A stretch of 64,000 bases of DNA from JANJTY01 sp038257155 (GTDB lineage Bacteria > Pseudomonadota > Gammaproteobacteria > Xanthomonadales > Xanthomonadaceae), in assembly GCA_038257155.1 (NCBI GenBank), contig JBBSJP010000008.1:62001-126000 (forward strand). Reading direction: 5' to 3'. The notes below the pieces were generated by a model. That model was not told the DNA's origin. It searched no databases and saw only the letters and a program-made list of their open reading frames with translations. Within the stretch, counting starts at the first letter, position 1. Each line of letters opens with the position of its first letter. The position numbers were made by a program, and so were the translations under genes. Of this stretch, positions 47,301 to 54,221 are shown in pieces.

Positions 47301-47422
47301 TTGATCGCCACGCGTCGATCCAGCGAGCGCTGATTGGCGAGAAACACGGTCGACATGCCACCCGAGCCGATCTGGCGCTGGATCTCGTAGCCGGGTATGT
47401 CGAAGCCGAAGGCCGAGCTCAT
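44372..47422 (-). CDS. Transmembrane Ser/Thr protein kinase with long periplasmic repeat domain
   Basis: A 1016-residue Hanks-type kinase. The catalytic domain spans about 10-265, with IGSGGMSTVFLA, Lys41, HRDLKPANIM (H130-D132), DFGIAR (150) and YMSPEQIHG. A Pro-rich juxtamembrane segment leads to the TM at about 362-383. The periplasmic part is helical with recurring PAGDNA units (412-420 and 621-629; a degenerate copy reads FLTPARQNA). It finishes in a PEGA-like beta domain (about 925-985, PLRLNLPAGSYRVSFRHPA). The ATG at 47422 begins the conserved kinase fold. The C-terminus overlaps the exported TPR gene. Confidence 0.9.
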   Translation of the reverse strand: MSSAFGFDIPGYEIQRQIGSGGMSTVFLANQRSLDRRVAIKVMRRHQGDENAEKRFLFEGRTLAKLPHRNIVAVYDIVQADDISYIAMEYLSGGTLGERMADGAQLSEAIGVVVQIAGALQFAHDSGIVHRDLKPANIMYRDGNTPVLTDFGIARQQDPAATRLTQTGMLVGTPTYMSPEQIHGHELDGRSDQYSLGVMFYEMLTGAVPFKADTTISLMMAHINHPVPALPAELAHFQPVLDRMMAKDRAQRYPELREFVRDLKSVITASDTLVMRLQFGTDQSTSEQLRGLGFSDSQIHSGPRSSLREPTPPKGVPSVSDPGATKLQSAPAPATARRPAARPVPARLAGAKPGKAARPRWLLPAGIAGAVLALAVVAWVVLQPRDSLSPPMRAMVNDTLDTADRLIAEGKLVSPAGDNAYEKVQTTLQVAGQLPEALERLQRIAAQLKTATRDAIGRGDFAVAEVRLQEAQLVVPDDAELVQLRNTLQTARLAAERETRIVELLRQAEAAVTARRLSGEADSALAYLRQAVGVDPNHGEARQRLQRLAAQLLEPADKAIAAGQLDEAQRLLESLASELGGDAEWQRLDKSLAEVRERHAQQQRIDALLFSARQHVEAGRLAEPAGDNAISTLLRLKEFDSGNADLATLFRQIGEQLIQRARTAERNNQASAALAFYEQALQAQPDNAEAVAARSALEQRLGERQAQISRGLAAAREAIAANRFLTPARQNAREALDAVLAIEPDNTEAQRLRDDLPRLLREAAEALAKDGRTDAAVALAKEGAEAYPAQRELARLVTHLQGELGAQQAKSQREQRLTELRQVIASDITGTSQAAQASELLAALLKADAGDSEARTLRDGYLRNLELTTAAATDGIALAKVETAVAQLEATLGKSAELVALRRQLDSAAKRLADAEQARLAATSGSLVLDAYPWATVDQIVDAAGKPVADLPSERSTPLRLNLPAGSYRVSFRHPAVRDPIILLARVEAQSTQTTAARFEAIRAADYLRRAGWDAR

Positions 47423-47642
47423 GCCAAACCGGGTTCTCTGGGCGGATCGCCGTCTGGCAACGGCCTGAAGGTCGAGGGTGGAGCGACGTGGACGCTGGCG
47501 ATTGTAGCACCGCGATCGCCGCGTCTGACCGGCTTGCGCCAAGCATCTGCAGGTGCGGAACTGTGGTCTTGGCGGCGTGCCATTGACCGCCACAGCGGCA
47601 CTGCGCAGGATGCCTGCTCCGCCACCCGCACAGGCCACGTCC

Positions 47643-48344
47643 ATGCTCGCCCGTTGCCTCGCCATGTTTCTGATCGCTTTGCTGCTGCCGGATGCGCGCG
47701 GCGCCGAGCTTCCGACTTTGGCCGCAGTGAAGGAGGACGCGTCCAGCCCGGCCGGCAGCCCCGCGCAATCACCCGACGCCTGGCTGCTCGCCTTCGTCGA
47801 TGTGGAAACCACCGGACTGGTGCCCGGTTGGCACGAAATGATCGACATCGGTGTGGTGCTGACCGAGCTGGATGGTCGCGAAGTCGAGACGTTTTTTCAG
47901 CGCATCCAGCCGCGCCATCCGGAGCGGCTCAGCGAGGGTGCGCGACGGGTCAATGCCTTCGATGCCGAGCGCTGGCGGGAACTGGGCGCTGTCGATGCGG
48001 CGCAGGCAGTAGAACTGCTGCGCGCGTTTCATGCACGCGTTGCGCAGGGCAGGGGCGTGATGCTGGTCGCCTTCAACAGCCAGTTCGACGCCGCCTTCCT
48101 GGATCACCTGTTTCGTGGCGCCGACGCGAATTGGCGCGAACTCTTCCACTACTTTGTGCTGGATGTGCCTTCGATGGCCTGGGCGCTTGGGCTGCGGGGG
48201 CTGACCGGACAGGCGCTGGCCGATGCGCTGCAAATTCCGGACGAGCCGCGCGTGGCCAAAGACCATACCGGCCTGACCGGCGCCCGCCTCAACGCACGCC
48301 TGTACCGCGCGCTCGAAGCGCGCCGCCTGCAACGCGCCAAGTGA
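47643..48344 (+). CDS. DEDDh-type 3'-5' exonuclease-like protein with an apparent signal peptide
   Basis: A 233-residue protein of the RNase T / DNA polymerase III epsilon fold. Exo I is FVDVETTGL (D53, E55), Exo II FNSQFDAAFL (D149), and Exo III KDHTGLTGARL with H208. The Asp normally five residues after that His is Gly213. The N-terminus MLARCLAMFLIALLLPDARGA reads as a signal peptide, unusual for a nuclease of this group; a later GTG start near 47728 would remove it. It is divergent from the kinase gene and 10 nt before the SMP-30-like gene. The activity is uncertain because one metal ligand is missing. Confidence 0.75.
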   Translation: MLARCLAMFLIALLLPDARGAELPTLAAVKEDASSPAGSPAQSPDAWLLAFVDVETTGLVPGWHEMIDIGVVLTELDGREVETFFQRIQPRHPERLSEGARRVNAFDAERWRELGAVDAAQAVELLRAFHARVAQGRGVMLVAFNSQFDAAFLDHLFRGADANWRELFHYFVLDVPSMAWALGLRGLTGQALADALQIPDEPRVAKDHTGLTGARLNARLYRALEARRLQRAK

Positions 48345-48354
48345 GAATTTCAGT

Positions 48355-49449
48355 GTGAAACGCGCGCTGCTCGCTCTCACCCTGCTGGTTTTCCTGCTGA
48401 CGCTTTATCTCCTGACCTGGCCGGTGCCGGTGAAGCCGGTGGCCTGGGTGGCGCCGCCGAATCCCGGCTACACCGACGCCTTCGCTGCCAATTCCAGGCT
48501 GGCGGCGTTCGAGCCGATAGCGCTGGGCGGCGAGCGTGGTCCCGAGGCCATCGCGGTCGACGCCGAAGGCCGGCTCTATGCGGCGACCGAGAACGGCGAG
48601 ATCGTGCGCCTGGCGCGAGACGGCACCGGTCCACATCCCTGGGTGAATACCGGTGGTCGTCCGCTCGGCATGGCTTTCGCTGGCGATGGCAGGCTGTATG
48701 TGGCCGATGCGCAGCTCGGCCTGATCGAAGTTGCTCCCGGAGGTGACTGGCAAGTGGTCGCAAGCCAGGTGGACGGGATTCCGATTGGACTGGCAGACGA
48801 CGTGGATGTCGCTGATGACGGACACGTCTATTTCTCCGACGCCTCGACACGCTTTCCGGCCACAGCGGGCGGCACGCTGGATTCGAGCCTGCTGGAAATC
48901 CTGGAGCATCGCGGCAGCGGGCGGCTGCTCCGCCACGACCCAGGGACGGGCCTCACCACGACGCTGCTCGATGGACTGGTGTTTCCCAACGGCGTGGCGA
49001 TGGGACACGACCAGCGCTCGGTGCTGCTGACCGAAACCGGTAGTTATCGCGTGCTGCGGCTGTGGCTGGACGGCGAGCGGCGCGGCGAAGTGGAAACCCT
49101 GATCGACGCCTTGCCCGGCTTTCCCGACAACATCACCCGCGGACGCGATGGGCGCTACTGGATCGCTCTGGTTTCGCCGCGCGATGCTGCCCTCGACGCA
49201 CTTTCTGGTTGGCCCTTCCTGCGCGCAATGCTGCTGAGGCTGCCTGAGGCGTGGCGGCCTGCGCCGGTGAATTACGCGCATGTCATCGCCATCGATGATG
49301 ACGGCAAGGTGCTGTTCAGCCTGCAGGATCCGGCCGGAGGCTTTCCCATGCTGACCAGTGCGCTGGAGACGCCGGGCTTCCTCTATCTGGGCAGTCTCGT
49401 GGCGCCGACTGCGGCGAGAATCTCTTTTAAGCCCGGCGGCAACCGATAG
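48355..49449 (+). CDS. SMP-30/gluconolactonase-like (strictosidine-synthase-like) membrane-anchored propeller
   Basis: A 364-residue protein. The N-terminal hydrophobic segment (MKRALLALTLLVFLLTLYLL) is an uncleaved anchor or signal. It is followed by a six-bladed propeller: RGPEAIAVDAEGRLYAAT, RPLGMAFAGDGRLYVADAQ, DDVDVADDGHVYFSDAS, LVFPNGVAMGHDQRSVLLTE. These motifs match the SMP-30/strictosidine synthase superfamily. They suggest a periplasmic lactonase or esterase; the substrate is unknown. The start is GTG, 10 nt after the exonuclease stop, so the two form an operon. Confidence 0.85.
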   Translation: MKRALLALTLLVFLLTLYLLTWPVPVKPVAWVAPPNPGYTDAFAANSRLAAFEPIALGGERGPEAIAVDAEGRLYAATENGEIVRLARDGTGPHPWVNTGGRPLGMAFAGDGRLYVADAQLGLIEVAPGGDWQVVASQVDGIPIGLADDVDVADDGHVYFSDASTRFPATAGGTLDSSLLEILEHRGSGRLLRHDPGTGLTTTLLDGLVFPNGVAMGHDQRSVLLTETGSYRVLRLWLDGERRGEVETLIDALPGFPDNITRGRDGRYWIALVSPRDAALDALSGWPFLRAMLLRLPEAWRPAPVNYAHVIAIDDDGKVLFSLQDPAGGFPMLTSALETPGFLYLGSLVAPTAARISFKPGGNR

Positions 49450-49516
49450 TTGGTTTTCCACCATGAGCACGGAGCCTGGTTCCGTTCGTCCCAAGGAACT
49501 GCGCAGAGCAGTTCTC

Positions 49517-49626
49517 GTAGGTTGGCGCTGAGCGTAGCGAAGCCGTGCGCCCTTGCGCTATCCAAGCGCTACGCCCGCATCCACTACCGATTCACGTTGG
49601 GCTTCGCTGCGCTCAGCCCAACCTAC
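49517..49626. repeat. Inverted pair of GTAG-type REP palindromes
   Basis: Arms 49517-49544 (GTAGGTTGGCGCTGAGCGTA...) and 49596-49626 are inverted copies. Both carry GTAG heads pointing outward and the core shared with 18049-18152. Confidence 0.75.
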
Positions 49627-49730
49627 GAAAGCGAATTCGCTACCACCCAGCGCGGAGGTGAGATCGGCGCATACATGGCTACAGCGCGAGCGGAATCAGA
49701 CCCAGCGGTGAGTCTGCGCCCGTGCGGATC

Positions 49731-50684
49731 TCAGGGCAGCTCGAAACCGCTCGCAAAGATGGTCGTCGCGGGGGGCAGGCCGACATCCTCCATCACGCCG
49801 AGATCCAGTTCCGAGATGTCGTAGCGTTCGCCGCGGTAGATCACCACGCCGTTCATCAGCTGCGACAGCAGGCCGGGCGGCGGCACACCTTGCAGCATGA
49901 AGTCCGGGCGATTCATTGAGATCAGCTCGCCACAGGCCATCAGCGGCACCGGTACGCCATTGCGCCATTCGACGACCGCGGCCCTGTCTGGTGTGGACGT
50001 GCGGCGCGCAGCGGCATTGCCCCAGTGCATGATGTTGTTGGTAGTCAGATCGGGCGCACTGCCCCACACCGCCACGCTGACCGGGCCACCGAATACGGTG
50101 GGTGCGCCGGGCTGCATCCAGCGATCAAAGGGTGACCAGTAGTCGACAGGCGGGATGCCCTGGCCGTCGGCCCAGCCGTTGTAGGCGATGGCATGCCCGA
50201 ACTCGTGCAGCACGACGCCCATCGCATCGGTGCGGTCCTGCGGCACGGGTGCAGTGCGCGAAAACGGGTCGGGATCGAACCACAGTTCGTTGCGCAGGTA
50301 GTCCAGGCCAAAGTTGAAGTGCGCATCCGGCAGGCCGCCGTTGGGATCATCGCCAGTGCGGAGTTCATGTGCAACGCCCTGTTCGAAGGTGTTGCGGGCT
50401 TCGATCACTCCAACGAATGCGGTCGTGACGCTGGCGCCGTTGGCGGTTGGAATGTTGGCGATGCCAATCTCCACCTCGATGCTGCGCGGTTGGCTGATGC
50501 CCAGCATCTCGCCCCAGCGCTGTCCGGCGGCCTGGGTATGGCTGGTCAACTGGGCGCGCTCCGGAACCGTCAGACCATCGGCGGTGACGTCGAAGGTGAC
50601 GGTGACGCTGACCTGGGCCAGGCAAAGCGAGGGTGCCAGCACCAACGACAGTGCCGGCACGTACCTGCGGTTCGAGCAGCTCAT
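49731..50684 (-). CDS. Exported zinc-metalloprotease-like protein with terminal GFE motif
   Basis: A 317-residue exported protein starting at the ATG behind SD GAGGGGG. Signal peptide MSCSNRRYVPALSLVLAPSLCLA. The zinc signature VVLHEFGHAIAYNG (H160, E161, H164) is present, and a candidate third ligand follows later (NNIMHWGNAA). The fold otherwise resembles no specific peptidase family I can name. It ends TTIFASGFELP, the terminal motif shared by other exported proteins here. It lies 153 nt downstream of a sigma/kinase pair on the same strand, like the RCC1 protein at 10540. Confidence 0.8.
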   Translation of the reverse strand: MSCSNRRYVPALSLVLAPSLCLAQVSVTVTFDVTADGLTVPERAQLTSHTQAAGQRWGEMLGISQPRSIEVEIGIANIPTANGASVTTAFVGVIEARNTFEQGVAHELRTGDDPNGGLPDAHFNFGLDYLRNELWFDPDPFSRTAPVPQDRTDAMGVVLHEFGHAIAYNGWADGQGIPPVDYWSPFDRWMQPGAPTVFGGPVSVAVWGSAPDLTTNNIMHWGNAAARRTSTPDRAAVVEWRNGVPVPLMACGELISMNRPDFMLQGVPPPGLLSQLMNGVVIYRGERYDISELDLGVMEDVGLPPATTIFASGFELP

Positions 50685-50837
50685 CGGTTTCCCCCTCAAT
50701 GTACGCACCCATCCGGGATCGGACGGGCTGCCCAATGCAACGAAGTATCGCATCGGATTTTGCCATTCACTGGCGACAGGAACCTGCGCAGGGTTGGTGC
50801 GCGATCCTGGACGAGCCGTTGCAACAAACTTCGAGTG

Positions 50838-53546
50838 CTAGGGCCGAGCGTTTGCCTTGGCAGTGGCAGAATCAAGCAGATGCCGCAGCTCCCGAATCTG
50901 CGCCGAGTCGCGGGCGGCAACGGGTGGCGACAGAAGATCCAGCGCCGCTTCAAACTGCTCGCGCGCCCGCGAGGGATTGTCTTGCAACAGATGGCGGCCG
51001 AAGGCGAGATGATTGCGCCAACGGGCGGTCCATGTTTCCTCGCTGTGAGCGGCAGCCAGAGTCTGGGCTTCAACAAACTGGTCGACGGCCTGTCCGGACT
51101 CACCTCGCTGGGAATGCCAGACGCCGCGCAGGGTGGCAAGCCGGACCCGCTGCATCGGCAACAGGGTCAAGGAGTGAGCGCTGACAAGCGCGTCGGCTTC
51201 ATCAAGACGCTGGCCGGCATCAGCGGTGTTGTCGAGTCGCAGGGCGATGATGGAGCCGCTGATCAGAACGCCGAGCCGCTGCAGCGGCGAAAGCGAGTCG
51301 GAGGCCGCGTAGGCCTTGCGCCATTCCTGCTCGGCGCGGGGATCACCGGTTGCGTCAGCGCGCACCATGGCCAGGTTGCGCAGCGCGATCATGCTGCGCG
51401 TATCACTGGCCCCGAAGTGATCAACAGCCATGGCCCAGGCCTGTTCCAGCAAGGGCAATCCAATGTCCGCGGCACCCAGGTCGCTGAGCAGCAGGCCGCG
51501 GTTGTGCAGCAGTGAGGCGAACGAGGGCGAGCGATCATCGCCCAGCGCTCGAAATATATCTTCGGCCTTGGCGTAGGCCGCCTCGGCCTCCTGCATGCGA
51601 TTGGCCCGCGCCATGATGCTGGCCAGATTGTTGTAGGCCCGCGCCCGCTGACTGGTGGTGCCGGGATAGATGCGCTCGACCAGTTGCGCCGCATCCTGGG
51701 TGTGCCGCACCGCCTCATCCAGCGTGTTGAGCTGTACATACGTGTTGGCAAACATGCTGGCCAATGTCAGACGCAGGGTTGGCGTTGGCGCCTCCTGCAG
51801 GAAATAGGCACCCGCCCGCTGCAGCGCCTGCAGGCGCTGCGGAGCGTCCGGCGTGACGATCGACTGTGCCAGCAGCAATTCGCCGCGCAGGGCCGGCTTG
51901 CTGACCAGGCCAGGCTCGGCCAGCACGTCAATCAGTCGCTGCCGCGCTGCATCGGTCTTGCCGGTGTTGTTCATGGCCGTCACCCATCCGCCCATCGCCG
52001 CGACCAGGGTCTGCTCCCGACGTAAAAGCGGGAGATTGGCAATCTGGGCGAGCGCGGCTTCGAACTGCGTCAGTGCCAGTTCGGAATCGCCGCGCGCGTT
52101 GGCCAGGATGCCCAGGCGTGTGTGCGCCCCGGCCAGCAGCTCCGGATTGCCGCTGGCCTGCGCGTCTTCCAGCGCCGTGCCGAGCAGTGCATCGGCTGCT
52201 TCGTAGCGTCCCGCGCTGGTGTTCAGGTGTCCGAGCAGGATGGCCATTTCGGCCCGCAGCTCGGCGTCCATTCCCGACGATTCCTGCAGCTGCACCGCAC
52301 CCCGGTTGAGCACGGCCGAAACCGGTGGGTCGGCGGTTTCATTGCGTTCGCGATCCGCAGCGGCAAACAATTGAAACAGGAAGTCACGCACGGCTTCGGC
52401 GCGCAACGCCTGACGTTGCGCCTCCTGCGCTTGCAGCGAGGCGCGTTGCGCCTGCCACAACGCGGTGCCAAGGCCGGTGAGCAGGGCCAGCAACACGCTG
52501 GCACTTGCGACAACCAGGCCGCGCCGGCGACGCAGGAAGGCAGCGAGTCGATACGAGGCACTGTCTGGTGTGGCACGCACCGGGCGTTGCAAGCGCAGGC
52601 GGTCGAGGTCCTCACCCAGAGCGCGCGCATCGGGATAGCGGCGATCGGGCGTCTCGCGCGTCGCCATGGCGATGATGTTGCGCAGGTCGGCTGGCAGCAT
52701 CCCAAACGGCGCGCAGAGCTCTCTCAGCACCACGCCGAGTGAATACACATCCGTGGCGGTGGTGATCTCGCCACCCGCGAGTTGTTCAGGCGCACCATAG
52801 CCGGGAGTATGTGCACGCAGCGCGGTGCGCGTCGTGTCTCCCTTGTCGTCCAGCAGCTTGGCGATGCCGAAATCGAGCAGCATCGGCACGCCTTCGGGCG
52901 TGACCAGGATGTTGGAAGGCTTGAGGTCGCGATGCACGAGCAACTTGCTATGCGCGTGCGCGACCGCGTCGCAGATCTGCCGGACAAGATCGACGCGCGC
53001 CTGCCAGGGCAGCCGCGCCTGCTCGCAATGGCGCGCCAGGGTTACGCCCTCGATCAGGTTCATTACCAGGAAGGGTGTTCCATCCGCTGCGAAGCCGCCA
53101 TCCACCAGCGCGGCGATGAGCGGGTGGTTGAGGCGTGCCAGCAAGCGACGCTCCTGCTCGAAGCGTGCGCTGCCTTCCGAGCCCAGTGCCGCCAGGGCCA
53201 GCAGCTTGATTGCGCCGTACTGTTCGAAATCGACACCGGTGCGACGCGCGCGGTAGACCACTGACATTCCGCCGCGACCAATTTCCTCCAGCAGCTCCCA
53301 GTGACCCACGTGGCGACCCGCCAGTTGGTTACGCGCCGTCTCCTGCTCCAGCTGCAGCCCGGCCACGCCCGGCAGGGTTTCATCGCGGCTGTCCTGCTGC
53401 GCAATCAGGCGCAGCAACGCCGTCTGCACATTCGCTTCAAGCTTCTGCCGTGCCAGCCAGTCGGCGCGCTCCGGCTCGGGCAGATCGAGCCAGCAAGCAT
53501 AGAGCCGGTCGGCTTCCCGCCAACAATGGATATCAGCGGTGTCCAT
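50838..53546 (-). CDS. Transmembrane Ser/Thr protein kinase with periplasmic TPR-like domain
   Basis: A 902-residue Hanks-type kinase. The N-terminal about 80 residues precede the catalytic domain (about 82-320), with IGRGGMSVVYRA, Lys114, HRDLKPSN (H205-D207), DFGIAK (225) and YGAPEQLAGG. TM lies at about 343-364. The periplasmic about 540 residues are helical TPR-like repeats (ARAYNNLASIMARANRMQEA). It is a paralogue in architecture of the kinase at 11835-14615. The start overlaps the sigma-factor stop by 14 nt, so the pair is co-translated. Confidence 0.9.
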   Translation of the reverse strand: MDTADIHCWREADRLYACWLDLPEPERADWLARQKLEANVQTALLRLIAQQDSRDETLPGVAGLQLEQETARNQLAGRHVGHWELLEEIGRGGMSVVYRARRTGVDFEQYGAIKLLALAALGSEGSARFEQERRLLARLNHPLIAALVDGGFAADGTPFLVMNLIEGVTLARHCEQARLPWQARVDLVRQICDAVAHAHSKLLVHRDLKPSNILVTPEGVPMLLDFGIAKLLDDKGDTTRTALRAHTPGYGAPEQLAGGEITTATDVYSLGVVLRELCAPFGMLPADLRNIIAMATRETPDRRYPDARALGEDLDRLRLQRPVRATPDSASYRLAAFLRRRRGLVVASASVLLALLTGLGTALWQAQRASLQAQEAQRQALRAEAVRDFLFQLFAAADRERNETADPPVSAVLNRGAVQLQESSGMDAELRAEMAILLGHLNTSAGRYEAADALLGTALEDAQASGNPELLAGAHTRLGILANARGDSELALTQFEAALAQIANLPLLRREQTLVAAMGGWVTAMNNTGKTDAARQRLIDVLAEPGLVSKPALRGELLLAQSIVTPDAPQRLQALQRAGAYFLQEAPTPTLRLTLASMFANTYVQLNTLDEAVRHTQDAAQLVERIYPGTTSQRARAYNNLASIMARANRMQEAEAAYAKAEDIFRALGDDRSPSFASLLHNRGLLLSDLGAADIGLPLLEQAWAMAVDHFGASDTRSMIALRNLAMVRADATGDPRAEQEWRKAYAASDSLSPLQRLGVLISGSIIALRLDNTADAGQRLDEADALVSAHSLTLLPMQRVRLATLRGVWHSQRGESGQAVDQFVEAQTLAAAHSEETWTARWRNHLAFGRHLLQDNPSRAREQFEAALDLLSPPVAARDSAQIRELRHLLDSATAKANARP

Positions 53547-54090
53547 CGGATTCCAGCCTCACCCGCAACAGGGCACGTGCCCGCTCCCAGTCGCGCGCCG
53601 CCGTGCGTTGGGAAACTGCACGCAGCTCGGCAATCTGCGGTAGTGAGAGGCCGGCGAAATAGCGCAGCTCGACCAGTTCACGCAGCGCCGGGTCGATCTG
53701 CTCGAGATCTTCCAGGGCGCGGTCCAGATCGAACAGCGCGACGGGCTCTGCCTCCGCTTCGCAGCCTTCAAGGGTTACGTGTTCGAAGGCGGCACCGCGT
53801 TTGCCGGCATGTGCGACACGTGCCCGGTCGATCAGGATCTGGCGCATGGCGCGTGCAGCGCAGGCAAAGAAATGCTTGCGGTTCTCCAGCGTGAGCTGCT
53901 CGGCGCCGACCAGCTTGAGGTAAGCCTCGTTGACCAGACCGGTGGCACTGATGGTCTCTTCGCGCGAGCTGCCCGATACACGCGCCGCAGCGATGCGCTT
54001 CAGATCAAGGTACAGGTGCTCGAAGACGGCCGACAGGTCTGGCCCGTCCCGCCCGTCACGCGCCTCCAGCAGTTCGGTGATTTCCGCCAT
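53533..54090 (-). CDS. ECF-like RNA polymerase sigma factor paired with a Ser/Thr kinase
   Basis: A 185-residue sigma factor from the ATG at 54090, the same length as its counterpart at 14612-15169. Region 2 includes LDLKRIAAARV, ETISATGLVNEAYLKL, FFACAARAMRQILIDRARV. Region 4 has IDPALRELVELRYFAGLSLPQIAELRAVSQRTAARDW. Region 2.2 carries SATG in place of DAED. No anti-sigma gene is near. An in-frame ATG at 54153 would add 21 non-conserved residues and is possible. It is divergent from the CSLREA protein at 54222. Confidence 0.87.
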   Translation of the reverse strand: MAEITELLEARDGRDGPDLSAVFEHLYLDLKRIAAARVSGSSREETISATGLVNEAYLKLVGAEQLTLENRKHFFACAARAMRQILIDRARVAHAGKRGAAFEHVTLEGCEAEAEPVALFDLDRALEDLEQIDPALRELVELRYFAGLSLPQIAELRAVSQRTAARDWERARALLRVRLESDGHR

Positions 54091-54221
54091 GCGTGCCGCT
54101 GCGCCAAGACCCGGGAAGAGTCTAGCAGGCGCAAAGGCGGTCGGGTTTGGCATGGTTTTCCGGAAATCGTCGTATGTCCCGATGAAGCCGTTCCCCTGCC
54201 ACGGCCGATTCGGAGACCGCC

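Noticed and set aside
47423..47848. N-terminal extension of the third kinase (142 extra residues)
   Set aside because: The extension is unlike any kinase N-terminus and overlaps the divergent exonuclease start; the fold begins at the ATG at 47422.
46523..48358. Plus-strand open frame spanning the kinase 5' region and the exonuclease
   Set aside because: It runs antisense through the kinase catalytic domain and out of frame through the exonuclease.
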